From Bacteroidota bacterium (GTDB lineage: Bacteria; Bacteroidota; Bacteroidia; Bacteroidales; Prolixibacteraceae): a stretch of DNA of 64,000 nucleotides. A model generated the notes under the pieces. That model was not told the DNA's origin and made no database searches. It saw only the letters and a list, made by a program, of their open reading frames with translations. The position numbers and the translations under genes were made by a program. The stretch is taken from positions 124,001 to 188,000 of the forward strand of contig JAHEYT010000022.1 in NCBI GenBank assembly GCA_023251455.1, given 5' to 3'. This document shows, piece by piece, positions 15,990-23,417 of this stretch. The stretch's first letter is position 1, and every line of letters begins with the position of its first letter.

Positions 15990-17346
15990 AAAAAAGGAAT
16001 ATGGTTTCCTTAATAATCTCACTCACTGTTGGGTGCGGGAAAACGATTTCTTCTACGTCCTGAACGCGCAATTGCGCTTCGATGATGGCACAGGCTCCCC
16101 AGATCATTTCGGAACAGGCTCCGCCGACCATATGGATTCCGAGAATTTCTCGGTATTTTTTGCCGACAATTACTTTGCAGAAACCGTCTTTGCCTTCGTT
16201 TTCAGCAACGAACCGTCCGGCATAAGCCATTGGCAGTTGTTTTACTTCCACTTCGATGCCTTTTTCTTTTGCCTGAGTTTCAGTTAAACCAACTCCGGCA
16301 ATCTCCGGATGGGTATAAACTACGCCTGGAATGGCATCGTAGCGCATCACATCTTTGCGACCCAGCATGTGATTAACAGCAACTTCACCTTCGCGACTGG
16401 CTGTGTGAGCCAGCAACGAGAATCCGGTAATGTCGCCCCCAGCATATACATTCGGTACGTTGGTACGGCAGTTTTGATCGATTTTCACACCTTTTGGCGT
16501 AAATTCCACACCGATATTTTCCAAACCAATTCCAGCCACATTGACTTTACGGCCAACAGAAAGCAGAACCTGATCGCCGGTAATTTTCATTTCCTGACCA
16601 TCTTTTTCGAACACCACTTCTTTACCATTCAACTTGGTAACACGTGCTTTCAGGTGGAATTCAATTCCTTTTTTCACAAACTCCTTGCGAACGAAAGCGG
16701 CAATTTCTTCGTCAACTCCGGTTAAAATCTCTGGAAGCATTTCGATAACGGTCACTTTAGTTCCCATCGCATTGAAAAAATCGGCAAATTCAGTTCCGAT
16801 CACACCGCCACCAATAATGACAAGGCTTTCCGGCTTTTCTTTGAGCTGAAGGATTTCGCGGTTAGTTAATATCTGCGAGGCATCCAGTCCCGGAATAGGC
16901 GGAACGGCAGCTTCCGATCCGGCGCAAACCAACAAACGGTTGGCCTGGTAATCCTGACCATCGGCTTCAATGGTAATCACTTCACCACGTTTTTCCTTGA
17001 TGGTTGCTTTGGCCATCACCACATCGGCTTTGGCATGTTTCATTTTGGCACCGATTCCGGCCACCAGCTTGCGAACTACCTTGTCCTTGCGAAGCATGAT
17101 CTTTTTGAAATCAACGGAAATGTTTTCCACGTTGATTCCGTATTTGCCTGCTTCTTCGGCATATTCAAGCACTTTGGCAGAATTCAGAAGCGTTTTGGTC
17201 GGGATGCAGCCTTCGTTCAGGCAAACACCGCCCAGCGAACGCATGTCGAAAATGACCACGCTCATACCCTTTGCTCCGGCACGTTCAGCGGCTACATATC
17301 CCGCAGGGCCTCCACCTATAATTGCTAAATCGTATATTTTGCTCAT
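15988..17346 (-). CDS. lpdA: Dihydrolipoyl dehydrogenase (E3)
   Basis: The FAD enzyme that reoxidises the dihydrolipoyl groups of E2 and passes electrons to NAD. The 452-residue protein has the FAD-binding GGGPAGYVAAERAG (residues 11-24), the redox disulfide C42-LNEG-C47, a second dinucleotide fold (IIGGGVIGTEFADFF near 180), NVYAGGDITG near 300 and the C-terminal active-site HPTVSE of the partner subunit. It is the second gene of the dehydrogenase operon, separated from E2 by 251 bp of repeats and from E1 by the S23/IVP insertion. Confidence 0.93.
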   Translation of the reverse strand: MSKIYDLAIIGGGPAGYVAAERAGAKGMSVVIFDMRSLGGVCLNEGCIPTKTLLNSAKVLEYAEEAGKYGINVENISVDFKKIMLRKDKVVRKLVAGIGAKMKHAKADVVMAKATIKEKRGEVITIEADGQDYQANRLLVCAGSEAAVPPIPGLDASQILTNREILQLKEKPESLVIIGGGVIGTEFADFFNAMGTKVTVIEMLPEILTGVDEEIAAFVRKEFVKKGIEFHLKARVTKLNGKEVVFEKDGQEMKITGDQVLLSVGRKVNVAGIGLENIGVEFTPKGVKIDQNCRTNVPNVYAGGDITGFSLLAHTASREGEVAVNHMLGRKDVMRYDAIPGVVYTHPEIAGVGLTETQAKEKGIEVEVKQLPMAYAGRFVAENEGKDGFCKVIVGKKYREILGIHMVGGACSEMIWGACAIIEAQLRVQDVEEIVFPHPTVSEIIKETIFLF

Positions 17347-17365
17347 TGTATTTTATTGAATTTGG

Positions 17366-17393
17366 GTAGAGACGCGATTAATCGCGTCTCTAC
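17366..17393. repeat. 28-bp perfect palindrome GTAGAGACGCGATT / AATCGCGTCTCTAC
   Basis: The two 14-base halves are exact reverse complements with no spacer. It lies 20 bp upstream of the E3 start and is the first of four distinct repeat elements packed in this gap. Confidence 0.85.
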
Positions 17394-17424
17394 ATTGTTG
17401 CATCATTTTTATATCGTTTGTTCC

Positions 17425-17477
17425 GTTTCGTCCGAAATCAGAATATCTCTTTTTTCAATATTTGCTCGCGGACGATT
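17425..17477. repeat. CGTCCG...CGGACG intergenic element (copy 2)
   Basis: CGTCCG at 17429-17434 pairs with CGGACG at 17469-17474. The flanks (tttcgtccgaaat and ctcgcggacgattttt) and AT-rich interior resemble copy 1 at 4631-4678. Confidence 0.6.
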
Positions 17478-17495
17478 TTTCTACTTTTTCATTTC

Positions 17496-17541
17496 CCCCG
17501 GGTTGAAACCCGGGGCTATTGATATACCGCCCTTTCAGGGC
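17496..17541. repeat. Double-hairpin element CCCCGGGTT/AACCCGGGG and GCCCT/AGGGC
   Basis: CCCCGGGTT (17496-17504) pairs with AACCCGGGG (17507-17515). After ctattgatataccgc comes GCCCT-TTC-AGGGC (17529-17541). The GC-rich stems stand out against AT-rich surroundings. I recall this kind of element as a widespread intergenic repeat, but could not search for copies. Confidence 0.7.
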
Positions 17542-17570
17542 AAGAACAATCGCGAATCAGGGCAACTTGG

Positions 17571-17599
17571 AACTTGAAACCTGAAACTTGGAACTTTTT
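17571..17599. repeat. Tandem ACTTGGAACTTGAAACCTGA unit at the end of the E2 gene
   Basis: The sequence acttggaacttgaaacctga followed by aacttggaactt belongs to the same family as the arms at 15477 and 15957 and the copy at 442-475. It abuts the E2 stop codon. Confidence 0.7.
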
Positions 17600-18917
17600 A
17601 AATCGACAGGTTCTCGATTTGCTCTTTAATTTCTCTCAGGAATAGTGTTGCTTCGCCGCCATCCAATGCTTGATGGTCGTAGGTTAGCGACAAACCCATC
17701 ATTGGAACGAAACCGTACACGCCATCGCCTAAATCTTTTGGGCGTGGAACGATGGTACAAACTCCCAAAATAGCTGCCTGAGGTATGTTGATGACTGGTG
17801 TAAACATTTCGACACCGTAGTTTCCAAGGTTGGAAATGGTGAAAGTTGCTGCTTCAGGAGCCAATAACTCCGGACTCACATTGCCTTTACGGCATTGTCC
17901 GGCGATGGCTTGCATTTGCCCTGAAAGACCTTCAAGCGAAAGATCATCGGCATTCTTAATGGCCGGAACCATCAATCCGCGATCGGTATCAACAGCCAAG
18001 CCAAGATGAACTTTCTTGAACCAGCGCATGCTGTCGCCAATAAAATGGGTATTAACCTGCGGATATTTTTTTAGTGCTTTGATTACTGCAAAGCAAACCA
18101 AATCGTTGATGGTAATGTTCTGTGTGATTTGCCCGGCATCCAGAGCCTTTTTATATTTTTTTCGCAAAGCCATAATGGTGCGAGCATCGGCGCTCATGTG
18201 GTGAGTCAACTGAGCTGAATTTTGCAACGAAGTATGCATGGCTTTGGCAATCAGCTTGCGCATGTTGGTGAGTTTCTTCACTTCAAAGTCATCGCTGCAA
18301 ACCGGATTATACGAGATCAGGTCTTTGGCAACAGCTTTTCCGCCTAATCCGGTAGCAGTTTCACCAGCTTTCAGGCCTTCTGCTTTGGCCTTTTCCTGAG
18401 CCAGTGGAGTGAGTTTTGGCAATACCTGAGCAGCAGCTTCAATGTCGCGCTCGATAATTCGACCTTCAGGACCGGAACCTGCCAATTGCTGATATGCTAC
18501 ACCTGACTTTTCAGCCAAATTCTTCGCGCGAGGCGAAATCTTCACTTTTCCTGAGGATTCAGCAACTGTTTTTACTTCCGGAGCAGCGACCTTTTCAGTA
18601 ACCACGTCAACGGCGGTAATAGTTTCGGCTACAGCTGCAGCAGCCTGTCCGCCCGGACGAAATTCTTCTACCGACTCTCCGGCAGCGCCGATTACGGCAA
18701 CATTCACCAATACCGGAACTTCATCGCCTTCAGCAAAAAACACATCGAGCAAAATGCCTTCAGCTTTGGCATCTTCCTCGAACGACGCCTTGTCTGTTTC
18801 ATACGAAAAAAGGATGTCGCCTACCTTTACAGCGTCACCCTTTTTCTTCACCCATTCACCTAAAATACAGGTCTCAACCGATTGCCCCTGACGAGGCATT
18901 AATACTGGAATTGCCAT
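17598..18917 (-). CDS. Dihydrolipoamide acyltransferase (E2) of a 2-oxoacid dehydrogenase complex
   Basis: The structural core and acyl carrier of the complex. The 439-residue protein has one N-terminal lipoyl domain (residues 1-80) with the lipoylation site ETDKASFE at K43. A linker rich in Ala, Val and Glu follows, then a peripheral subunit-binding domain (about 128-165, KISPRAKNLAEKSGV...GPEGRIIERDI) that docks E1/E3. The catalytic domain (about 205-439) ends with DHQALDGGEA, which holds the active-site His and Asp. It is the first gene of the operon and is divergent from a GntR/UTRA regulator 196 bp away. Confidence 0.9.
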   Translation of the reverse strand: MAIPVLMPRQGQSVETCILGEWVKKKGDAVKVGDILFSYETDKASFEEDAKAEGILLDVFFAEGDEVPVLVNVAVIGAAGESVEEFRPGGQAAAAVAETITAVDVVTEKVAAPEVKTVAESSGKVKISPRAKNLAEKSGVAYQQLAGSGPEGRIIERDIEAAAQVLPKLTPLAQEKAKAEGLKAGETATGLGGKAVAKDLISYNPVCSDDFEVKKLTNMRKLIAKAMHTSLQNSAQLTHHMSADARTIMALRKKYKKALDAGQITQNITINDLVCFAVIKALKKYPQVNTHFIGDSMRWFKKVHLGLAVDTDRGLMVPAIKNADDLSLEGLSGQMQAIAGQCRKGNVSPELLAPEAATFTISNLGNYGVEMFTPVINIPQAAILGVCTIVPRPKDLGDGVYGFVPMMGLSLTYDHQALDGGEATLFLREIKEQIENLSI

Positions 18918-18942
18918 ATCTGATTTGTTTTAACAACTTTAG

Positions 18943-18954
18943 TTAACTTGTAAA
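18943..18954. promoter_or_regulatory. Candidate GntR half-operator proximal to E2
   Basis: TTAACTTGTAAA here is the exact reverse complement of TTTACAAGTTAA at 19052-19063. It lies 26 bp before the E2 start codon, where a repressor could block transcription. Confidence 0.5.
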
Positions 18955-19044
18955 CACAACTGCATTTCATCACTTAATCTAAACAACTAATAAAATAGCA
19001 GTTACAACACTTTCACATTTCACGCATCAAAACTATATTATTCT

Positions 19045-19060
19045 ACTTGTATTTACAAGT
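19045..19060. promoter_or_regulatory. Candidate GntR operator, palindrome ACTTGTA-TT-TACAAGT
   Basis: A perfect 7-2-7 palindrome, 54 bp before the regulator's ATG, of the size typically bound by a GntR dimer. Its right half continues as TTTACAAGTTAA, which recurs inverted at 18943-18954 in front of the E2 gene. Two sites facing the two divergent genes suit autoregulation plus control of the dehydrogenase operon. Confidence 0.6.
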
Positions 19061-19113
19061 TAATTTTAGAAAATTAATATATTTTATTATTTTTGGATCA
19101 AAATCATCTGATT

Positions 19114-19830
19114 ATGGCCGAAGAAAGCAAAATACCACAACACAAAAAAATCTACGAAATTCTCCGAAAACACATCCTTACAGGCGTTTACGAAGAAGGA
19201 AGTCTTTTGCCCTCAGAAAATGAATTGTGCGCAGTACACAACATCACCCGTCCAACTGTCCGCCAGGCTTTGGAAGCATTGGTGAACGATGGTTTTATTT
19301 CGAAAAAACAAGGCAAAGGGAGCATTGTGAGAAAACCGCCCCAAGACATTGGCATTTTGAGCATTTCAGGAACTGCATCAGCCATCGGAAATCAATACCT
19401 GCAAACGCAAATTTTGCAAAAACCACAGATCAAACCATGGCCAGAGCGTTTCCCGTTTGAATTAACTCCGATTGAACGCGAGTCGGGGTGCATTTACATG
19501 GAACGGCTTCGTCTGGTTGACGGACAAACGGTATTTTATGACATCAACCATATCCCGAATATCAATCTACCCCGCTTTTCAAGCCGCTCATTCGAAAACA
19601 AGTCATTATTCGAAACGCTACGGACTCAATATCAGATTGAAGTAAAAGGCGGAGAACAAAAATTGAAAGCCATTAAAGCCGACCAACTCATTGGCCAATT
19701 ACTGAATCTCCCAATTGGAGAACCTGTTTTAAGCATCGAGCGGAAACTGAACACAAACCGTGAAGGATTCCACATTTACTCGACTATCTTTTTCAATTCG
19801 GCCAAACATTCGATTTTCGGTACGTTCTAA
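19114..19830 (+). CDS. GntR/HutC-family transcriptional regulator with UTRA domain
   Basis: A DNA-binding regulator of 238 residues from ATG 19114; an in-frame TTG at 19093 is less likely. The winged helix-turn-helix spans about residues 8-75 (HKKIYEILRKHIL...LLPSENELCAVHNITRPTVRQALEAL...GFISKKQGKGSIV), and a UTRA ligand-binding domain spans about 90-238 (PIERESGCIYMERLRLVDGQTVFYDINHIP...). HutC-type members usually repress and are released by a small molecule. It is transcribed away from the E2-E3-E1 operon, and the palindromes between the two make that operon its probable target. The effector is unknown. Confidence 0.87.
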   Translation: MAEESKIPQHKKIYEILRKHILTGVYEEGSLLPSENELCAVHNITRPTVRQALEALVNDGFISKKQGKGSIVRKPPQDIGILSISGTASAIGNQYLQTQILQKPQIKPWPERFPFELTPIERESGCIYMERLRLVDGQTVFYDINHIPNINLPRFSSRSFENKSLFETLRTQYQIEVKGGEQKLKAIKADQLIGQLLNLPIGEPVLSIERKLNTNREGFHIYSTIFFNSAKHSIFGTF

Positions 19831-20081
19831 GTGGAGTTTCAAATTTCAAGTCTGGAAAAAAAATTGCCGAAAACCACGATTAATATTAACAAAAAGAACC
19901 AATCAACTTACAATCCGAAAGCAATTCCACTAAAACAGGCATCGAAAAAGACGAATTCTTAAATAATATCCAATATTTACTTCCAAATCGTAAATCAGAC
20001 ACTCGATTTCAAAAATAATTCTCATCTTTGCAATACTTATAAATATTTACTTAACTCCTTTTAAATAAGAGGTTTTACGCT

Positions 20082-21398
20082 ATGAAAGTATTAAAATTTG
20101 GAGGAACCTCCGTAGGATCGGTAGAGAACATGCGTGCTGTGATGCAGCTAATTACCGATGGAAATCAAAAATTAGTTGTTTTGTCGGCCATGTCGGGCAC
20201 GACAAACTCTCTGGTTGAAATCGCCAACTACCTTCAGAAGAAGAACAAGGATGCAGCCAGACAGGTTATTAGCCAATTGGAACAAAAGTACTACAAGGTA
20301 GTCAACGATTTATACGCTACGGAAGAGAAGAAGGAAAAGGGCAAAGCTATCGTTTCCGGAATCTTTCAAACCATAAAGTCATTCACTTCCGGAGATTTTA
20401 ACGATGTAGGCGAGAACGCGATCGTTGCTCAGGGCGAATTACTTTCAACGGCTCTTTTTGCTGAACTGATGCTCGAAAATGGATACAAAACAGTCTATCT
20501 ACCGGCATTGGATTTTATGAAAATTGATAGCGATAAAGCTGCAGATTTGTATTTCATCCGCGAAAACATTTCAAAAGTGATTGGCGCATCAGAACCCGCC
20601 GATTATTACATTACTCAAGGTTTTATCTGCCGGAACGCTGACGGAGACATCGACAATTTGCAGCGCGGAGGAAGCGATTATACCGCAACATTGATTGGCG
20701 CCGCAATCGATTCGGAAGAAGTTGAAATCTGGACTGACATTGATGGATTTCACAATAACGACCCTCGTTTTGTTGAGAATACAAAAAAGATTGATCAACT
20801 GTCGTTTGACGAAGCTGCCGAGCTAGCTTATTTCGGGGCAAAAATATTGCATCCGCAAACCGTGCTTCCGGCAAAATTACAGAACATTCCGGTTCGACTG
20901 AAAAACACCATGAACCCGAGTGACGCAGGAACTTTGATCACTGCAGTATCGGGTGCTCACGGAATTAAAGCAGTTGCAGCAAAAGATGGTATTACTGCTA
21001 TCAAAATCCGTTCATACCGAATGTTGAACGCTTATGGCTTTCTGAAAAACGTATTTGAAATTTTCGAGTTCTTCAAGACTCCAATTGATATGATTTCGAC
21101 TTCGGAAGTTTCGGTTTCTGTAACCATTGATAACACGAAACACCTGAACGAAATTATTTCAGAGCTAAAAGAATACGGTGAAGTGGAAGTTGACACAGAC
21201 CTGACCATTGCCTGTATCGTAGGCGATATGATTGCTGAAGAAACCGGATTTGCGGCGAAAGTATTTTCGGCTCTTCAGGAAATTCCGATTCGGATGATTT
21301 CTTACGGCGGTAGTCACCACAACATTTCGGTTCTGGTAAAAACTGAACTCAAAAAACAAACGCTTCAGGCTTTAAGTAATAATCTGCTGAACGCCTAA
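20082..21398 (+). CDS. lysC: Aspartate kinase, monofunctional
   Basis: It phosphorylates aspartate, the entry step to lysine, threonine, methionine and diaminopimelate. The 438-residue protein begins MKVLKFGGTSVGSVENM, the nucleotide-binding start of the family. It carries the substrate loop GFICRNADGDIDNLQRGGSDYTATLIGAAID (about 180-205), and two C-terminal ACT domains (from about 300 and 375) that usually bind lysine or threonine. There is no fused homoserine dehydrogenase; that enzyme is at 6886. A near-consensus -7 box (CATCTTTG, 20023-20030) lies 51 bp upstream and a strong terminator follows, so it is probably monocistronic. No lysine riboswitch is seen upstream. Confidence 0.93.
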   Translation: MKVLKFGGTSVGSVENMRAVMQLITDGNQKLVVLSAMSGTTNSLVEIANYLQKKNKDAARQVISQLEQKYYKVVNDLYATEEKKEKGKAIVSGIFQTIKSFTSGDFNDVGENAIVAQGELLSTALFAELMLENGYKTVYLPALDFMKIDSDKAADLYFIRENISKVIGASEPADYYITQGFICRNADGDIDNLQRGGSDYTATLIGAAIDSEEVEIWTDIDGFHNNDPRFVENTKKIDQLSFDEAAELAYFGAKILHPQTVLPAKLQNIPVRLKNTMNPSDAGTLITAVSGAHGIKAVAAKDGITAIKIRSYRMLNAYGFLKNVFEIFEFFKTPIDMISTSEVSVSVTIDNTKHLNEIISELKEYGEVEVDTDLTIACIVGDMIAEETGFAAKVFSALQEIPIRMISYGGSHHNISVLVKTELKKQTLQALSNNLLNA

Positions 21399-21419
21399 GC
21401 GATCTGACTATTCAAAAAT

Positions 21420-21466
21420 AAAGAGCTGCCAGTTGCTGATATCCAACAGCTAGCAGCTCTTTCTAA
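21420..21466 (+). terminator. Rho-independent terminator of lysC
   Basis: AAAGAGCTGC (21420-21429) pairs with GCAGCTCTTT (21453-21462), with a further inner stem AGTTGCTG/CAACAGCT-type, followed by T-rich sequence. It begins 21 bp after the lysC stop. Confidence 0.8.
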
Positions 21467-21605
21467 TTTAAGCCGATGGCGAATCTCAATGAATATTGCA
21501 TATCAAAGCAATATTCTTTACATCGTCAACGAACAATGCACTTATTTATTTTACTCAAAATCAGCATTTTTTTAAGGCTAAAATGAGTTTGAATTGAAAA
21601 TTACC

Positions 21606-21613
21606 TATATTTG
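21606..21613 (+). promoter_or_regulatory. -7 box TATATTTG of the cold-shock gene
   Basis: A full match to TAnnTTTG, 31 bp before the ATG at 21645. The nearest upstream TTTG (21588-21591) is only 14 bp away, so the -33 element is uncertain. Confidence 0.45.
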
Positions 21614-21644
21614 CAACAATATTTCAATTTTTTTATTAATTATT

Positions 21645-21836
21645 ATGAAAACAGGTAAAGTTAAATTTTTCAACGAATCTAAAGGATTCGGTTTTATTAA
21701 AGACAGTGAATCTGATAAAGAATACTTCGTTCACGTTTCAGGTTTGGTTGACCAAATCAGAGAAGACGATGAAGTAACCTACGAACTTCAAGAAGGAAGA
21801 AAAGGATTAAACGCGGTAAATGTTAAACTAGCATAA
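21645..21836 (+). CDS. Cold-shock domain protein (CspA family)
   Basis: A 63-residue single-domain nucleic-acid chaperone. It has the RNP1 motif (KGFGFIKD, residues 14-21) and RNP2 motif (EYFVHVSGL). The start is ATG 21645: the frame is open further upstream to 21594, but that would add a non-conserved hydrophobic stretch over the promoter. It acts in the cytoplasm on RNA or single-stranded DNA, typically after cold shock or in fast growth. It is flanked by its own promoter and terminator, so it is monocistronic. Confidence 0.92.
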   Translation: MKTGKVKFFNESKGFGFIKDSESDKEYFVHVSGLVDQIREDDEVTYELQEGRKGLNAVNVKLA

Positions 21837-21868
21837 GTAGTCTAATATTTTTAAGATTTAAAGTTCGA

Positions 21869-21900
21869 AGCCTTGCAATTTATTGCAAGGCTTTTCTTTT
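21869..21900 (+). terminator. Rho-independent terminator of the cold-shock gene
   Basis: AGCCTTGCAAT (21869-21879) pairs with ATTGCAAGGCT (21882-21892) and runs into TTTCTTTT, 32 bp after the stop. Confidence 0.85.
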
Positions 21901-21936
21901 GCCTTTCACTTTGGTAATTCTTCAGCTTTAACAGAA

Positions 21937-22698
21937 TCATCGCAATCGGCACAATTCACTATGCGAGCTGCGTGATGTGAGTTTTACATTAAACCGGTCG
22001 GATAAACTTTCAAACCTTGCCTCTGCCAGCTCCGGGCGATTGTTTTCTCCGGAAAGATGACTCAGAAATACATGTACAAGTTCGGGGCCGGCATGATCAC
22101 GAATCAGCTCAAATGCCTGATCGTTTGACAAATGTCCATGAGCCGAAGCCACTCTTTGCTTCAAGTGATAAGGATAAAAACCATCCCAAAGCATCCGTTC
22201 GTCATAATTGGTTTCGAGGAACAAGGCGTGGCATTTGCGCAAATGTTGTTTCAATTGATCACAAGCTTCTCCAATATCAGTAAAAACGCCTACGTGCCAG
22301 TCGTCATGCTCAATGCGGAACGAACATGGTTCTGCAGCATCATGATTTTTAAGGAAGGAATGTATCATCAACGACCCGACTTTCACCATTTTGCCAGGAA
22401 TGAAAATATCGAAAAGTTCAGGTTGTTCGGTCTCTCTTAAAGCATTATATGTACCCTGACTAAACCATGCCGGAATGCCAAGTCGTTTACTCAAAACACG
22501 AACTCCGCTCACATGGTCGGTATGTTCATGACTCACAAAAATTCCCCTGATTTTGGATGCGTCCAGTCCCGCATCTTGAATTCGCGCCAGTATTTTCTTT
22601 GCTGAAACGCCTGCATCGACTAAAATCGCATCCCTTTCGTTACCCACATAGTAACAATTCCCATTACTTCCCGAAGCCAATGCACAAAGTTCTATCAC
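21937..22698 (-). CDS. MBL-fold metallo-hydrolase, YycJ/WalJ-like
   Basis: A 253-residue metallo-beta-lactamase-fold hydrolase with the metal site H57-E-H59-T-D61-H62, a DAG strand (residues 28-30) and a late LSHLSGENN histidine. The start ALASGSNGNCYYVG is typical of the YycJ group (putative exonucleases acting near DNA repair or cell-wall signalling). No WalRK two-component genes are nearby, so the role in this organism is open. The start codon is GTG at 22698; no ATG lies at a suitable place. A palindromic repeat separates it from aroK upstream. Confidence 0.82.
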   Translation of the reverse strand: MIELCALASGSNGNCYYVGNERDAILVDAGVSAKKILARIQDAGLDASKIRGIFVSHEHTDHVSGVRVLSKRLGIPAWFSQGTYNALRETEQPELFDIFIPGKMVKVGSLMIHSFLKNHDAAEPCSFRIEHDDWHVGVFTDIGEACDQLKQHLRKCHALFLETNYDERMLWDGFYPYHLKQRVASAHGHLSNDQAFELIRDHAGPELVHVFLSHLSGENNRPELAEARFESLSDRFNVKLTSRSSHSELCRLR

Positions 22699-22730
22699 TG
22701 TTTAGATTGATTATTTAGTTTTGATTATTA

Positions 22731-22781
22731 GTCATCAGTCATTGGGAAAAAGTGAAAAGCAATTTCCCAATGACTAATGAC
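22731..22781. repeat. TAATGAC-family inverted repeat (copy 1)
   Basis: The arm gtcatcagtcattgggaaa at 22731-22749 is repeated inverted at 22763-22781 with 18 of 19 matches, around a 13-nt loop. Related elements lie at 23321-23412, 38823-38910 and 45333-45402, with a fragment at 32395-32415. Confidence 0.8.
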
Positions 22782-22813
22782 TTTTTCCAGTTCGTCCAGA
22801 GTTATAGGTAAGT

Positions 22814-23314
22814 CTATTCCCCCAATAAGTCAACAACCTGATTTGATGTAATTTCACTTCCTTTCAGGACATACCTGGCTTTTTCGTAAAAAGGACGCCG
22901 TTTTGCAAGCAGTCCTTCAATAAACACATGAAGTTCTTCCGGAGATTTTCCTTTAATCAGCGGGCGTTCAGTTTTTGCATGAATGAGCCGGTTTACCAAC
23001 GAACTAATTTCGACATCGAGAAACACACAAAATCCTGCGTTATTCATCAAATCCATATTATCAAAGAAACAGGGAGCACCGCCACCCGTGGCTAAAATCA
23101 CATCGTCAAAACCACAAACTTCTTCCAGAACTTTACGCTCTTTTTTGCGGAAAGCGTCCTCACCTTCCTCAGCAAAAATCTGCGGTATGGTTTTAAAATA
23201 CTTTTCTTCCAGAAAAGAATCCAAATCAATAAATGTCAGATTTAATTCTGAAGCAAGTTTACGTCCAAGCGTTGATTTGCCGCAACCCATAAAACCAATC
23301 AAAAATATTCTCAT
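22814..23314 (-). CDS. aroK: Shikimate kinase
   Basis: It phosphorylates shikimate in the chorismate pathway for aromatic amino acids. The 166-residue length is typical. Walker A is GFMGCGKST (residues 7-15). The substrate-binding FIDLDSFLEEK follows near 30, the RKKERKVLEEV arginine block near 57, GGGAPCF near 80, and the lid region with ERPLIKG near 115. It is transcribed in the same direction as parC upstream, but a TAATGAC repeat lies between them, so it may or may not be co-transcribed. Confidence 0.92.
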   Translation of the reverse strand: MRIFLIGFMGCGKSTLGRKLASELNLTFIDLDSFLEEKYFKTIPQIFAEEGEDAFRKKERKVLEEVCGFDDVILATGGGAPCFFDNMDLMNNAGFCVFLDVEISSLVNRLIHAKTERPLIKGKSPEELHVFIEGLLAKRRPFYEKARYVLKGSEITSNQVVDLLGE

Positions 23315-23320
23315 AAAATC

Positions 23321-23412
23321 AGGAAAAAGTCATTAGAAATAAATCATTAGGAAAAGGTCATTTGTCATTAGAAATGGAAGCTCATTTCCCCGTTGACTAA
23401 TGACGTTTTCCT
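23321..23412. repeat. TAATGAC-family inverted repeat (copy 2)
   Basis: ggaaaaagtcattag at the left end is matched by ctaatgacgttttcc at the right end, with internal related units (tcattaggaaaaggtcattt). It occupies the aroK-parC gap. Confidence 0.7.
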
Positions 23413-23417
23413 TTAAG

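Noticed and set aside
17366..17393. 28-bp palindrome considered as an insertion-sequence end or attachment site
   Set aside because: No transposase or integrase lies nearby, no partner end or target duplication is visible, and it sits among other short repeats.
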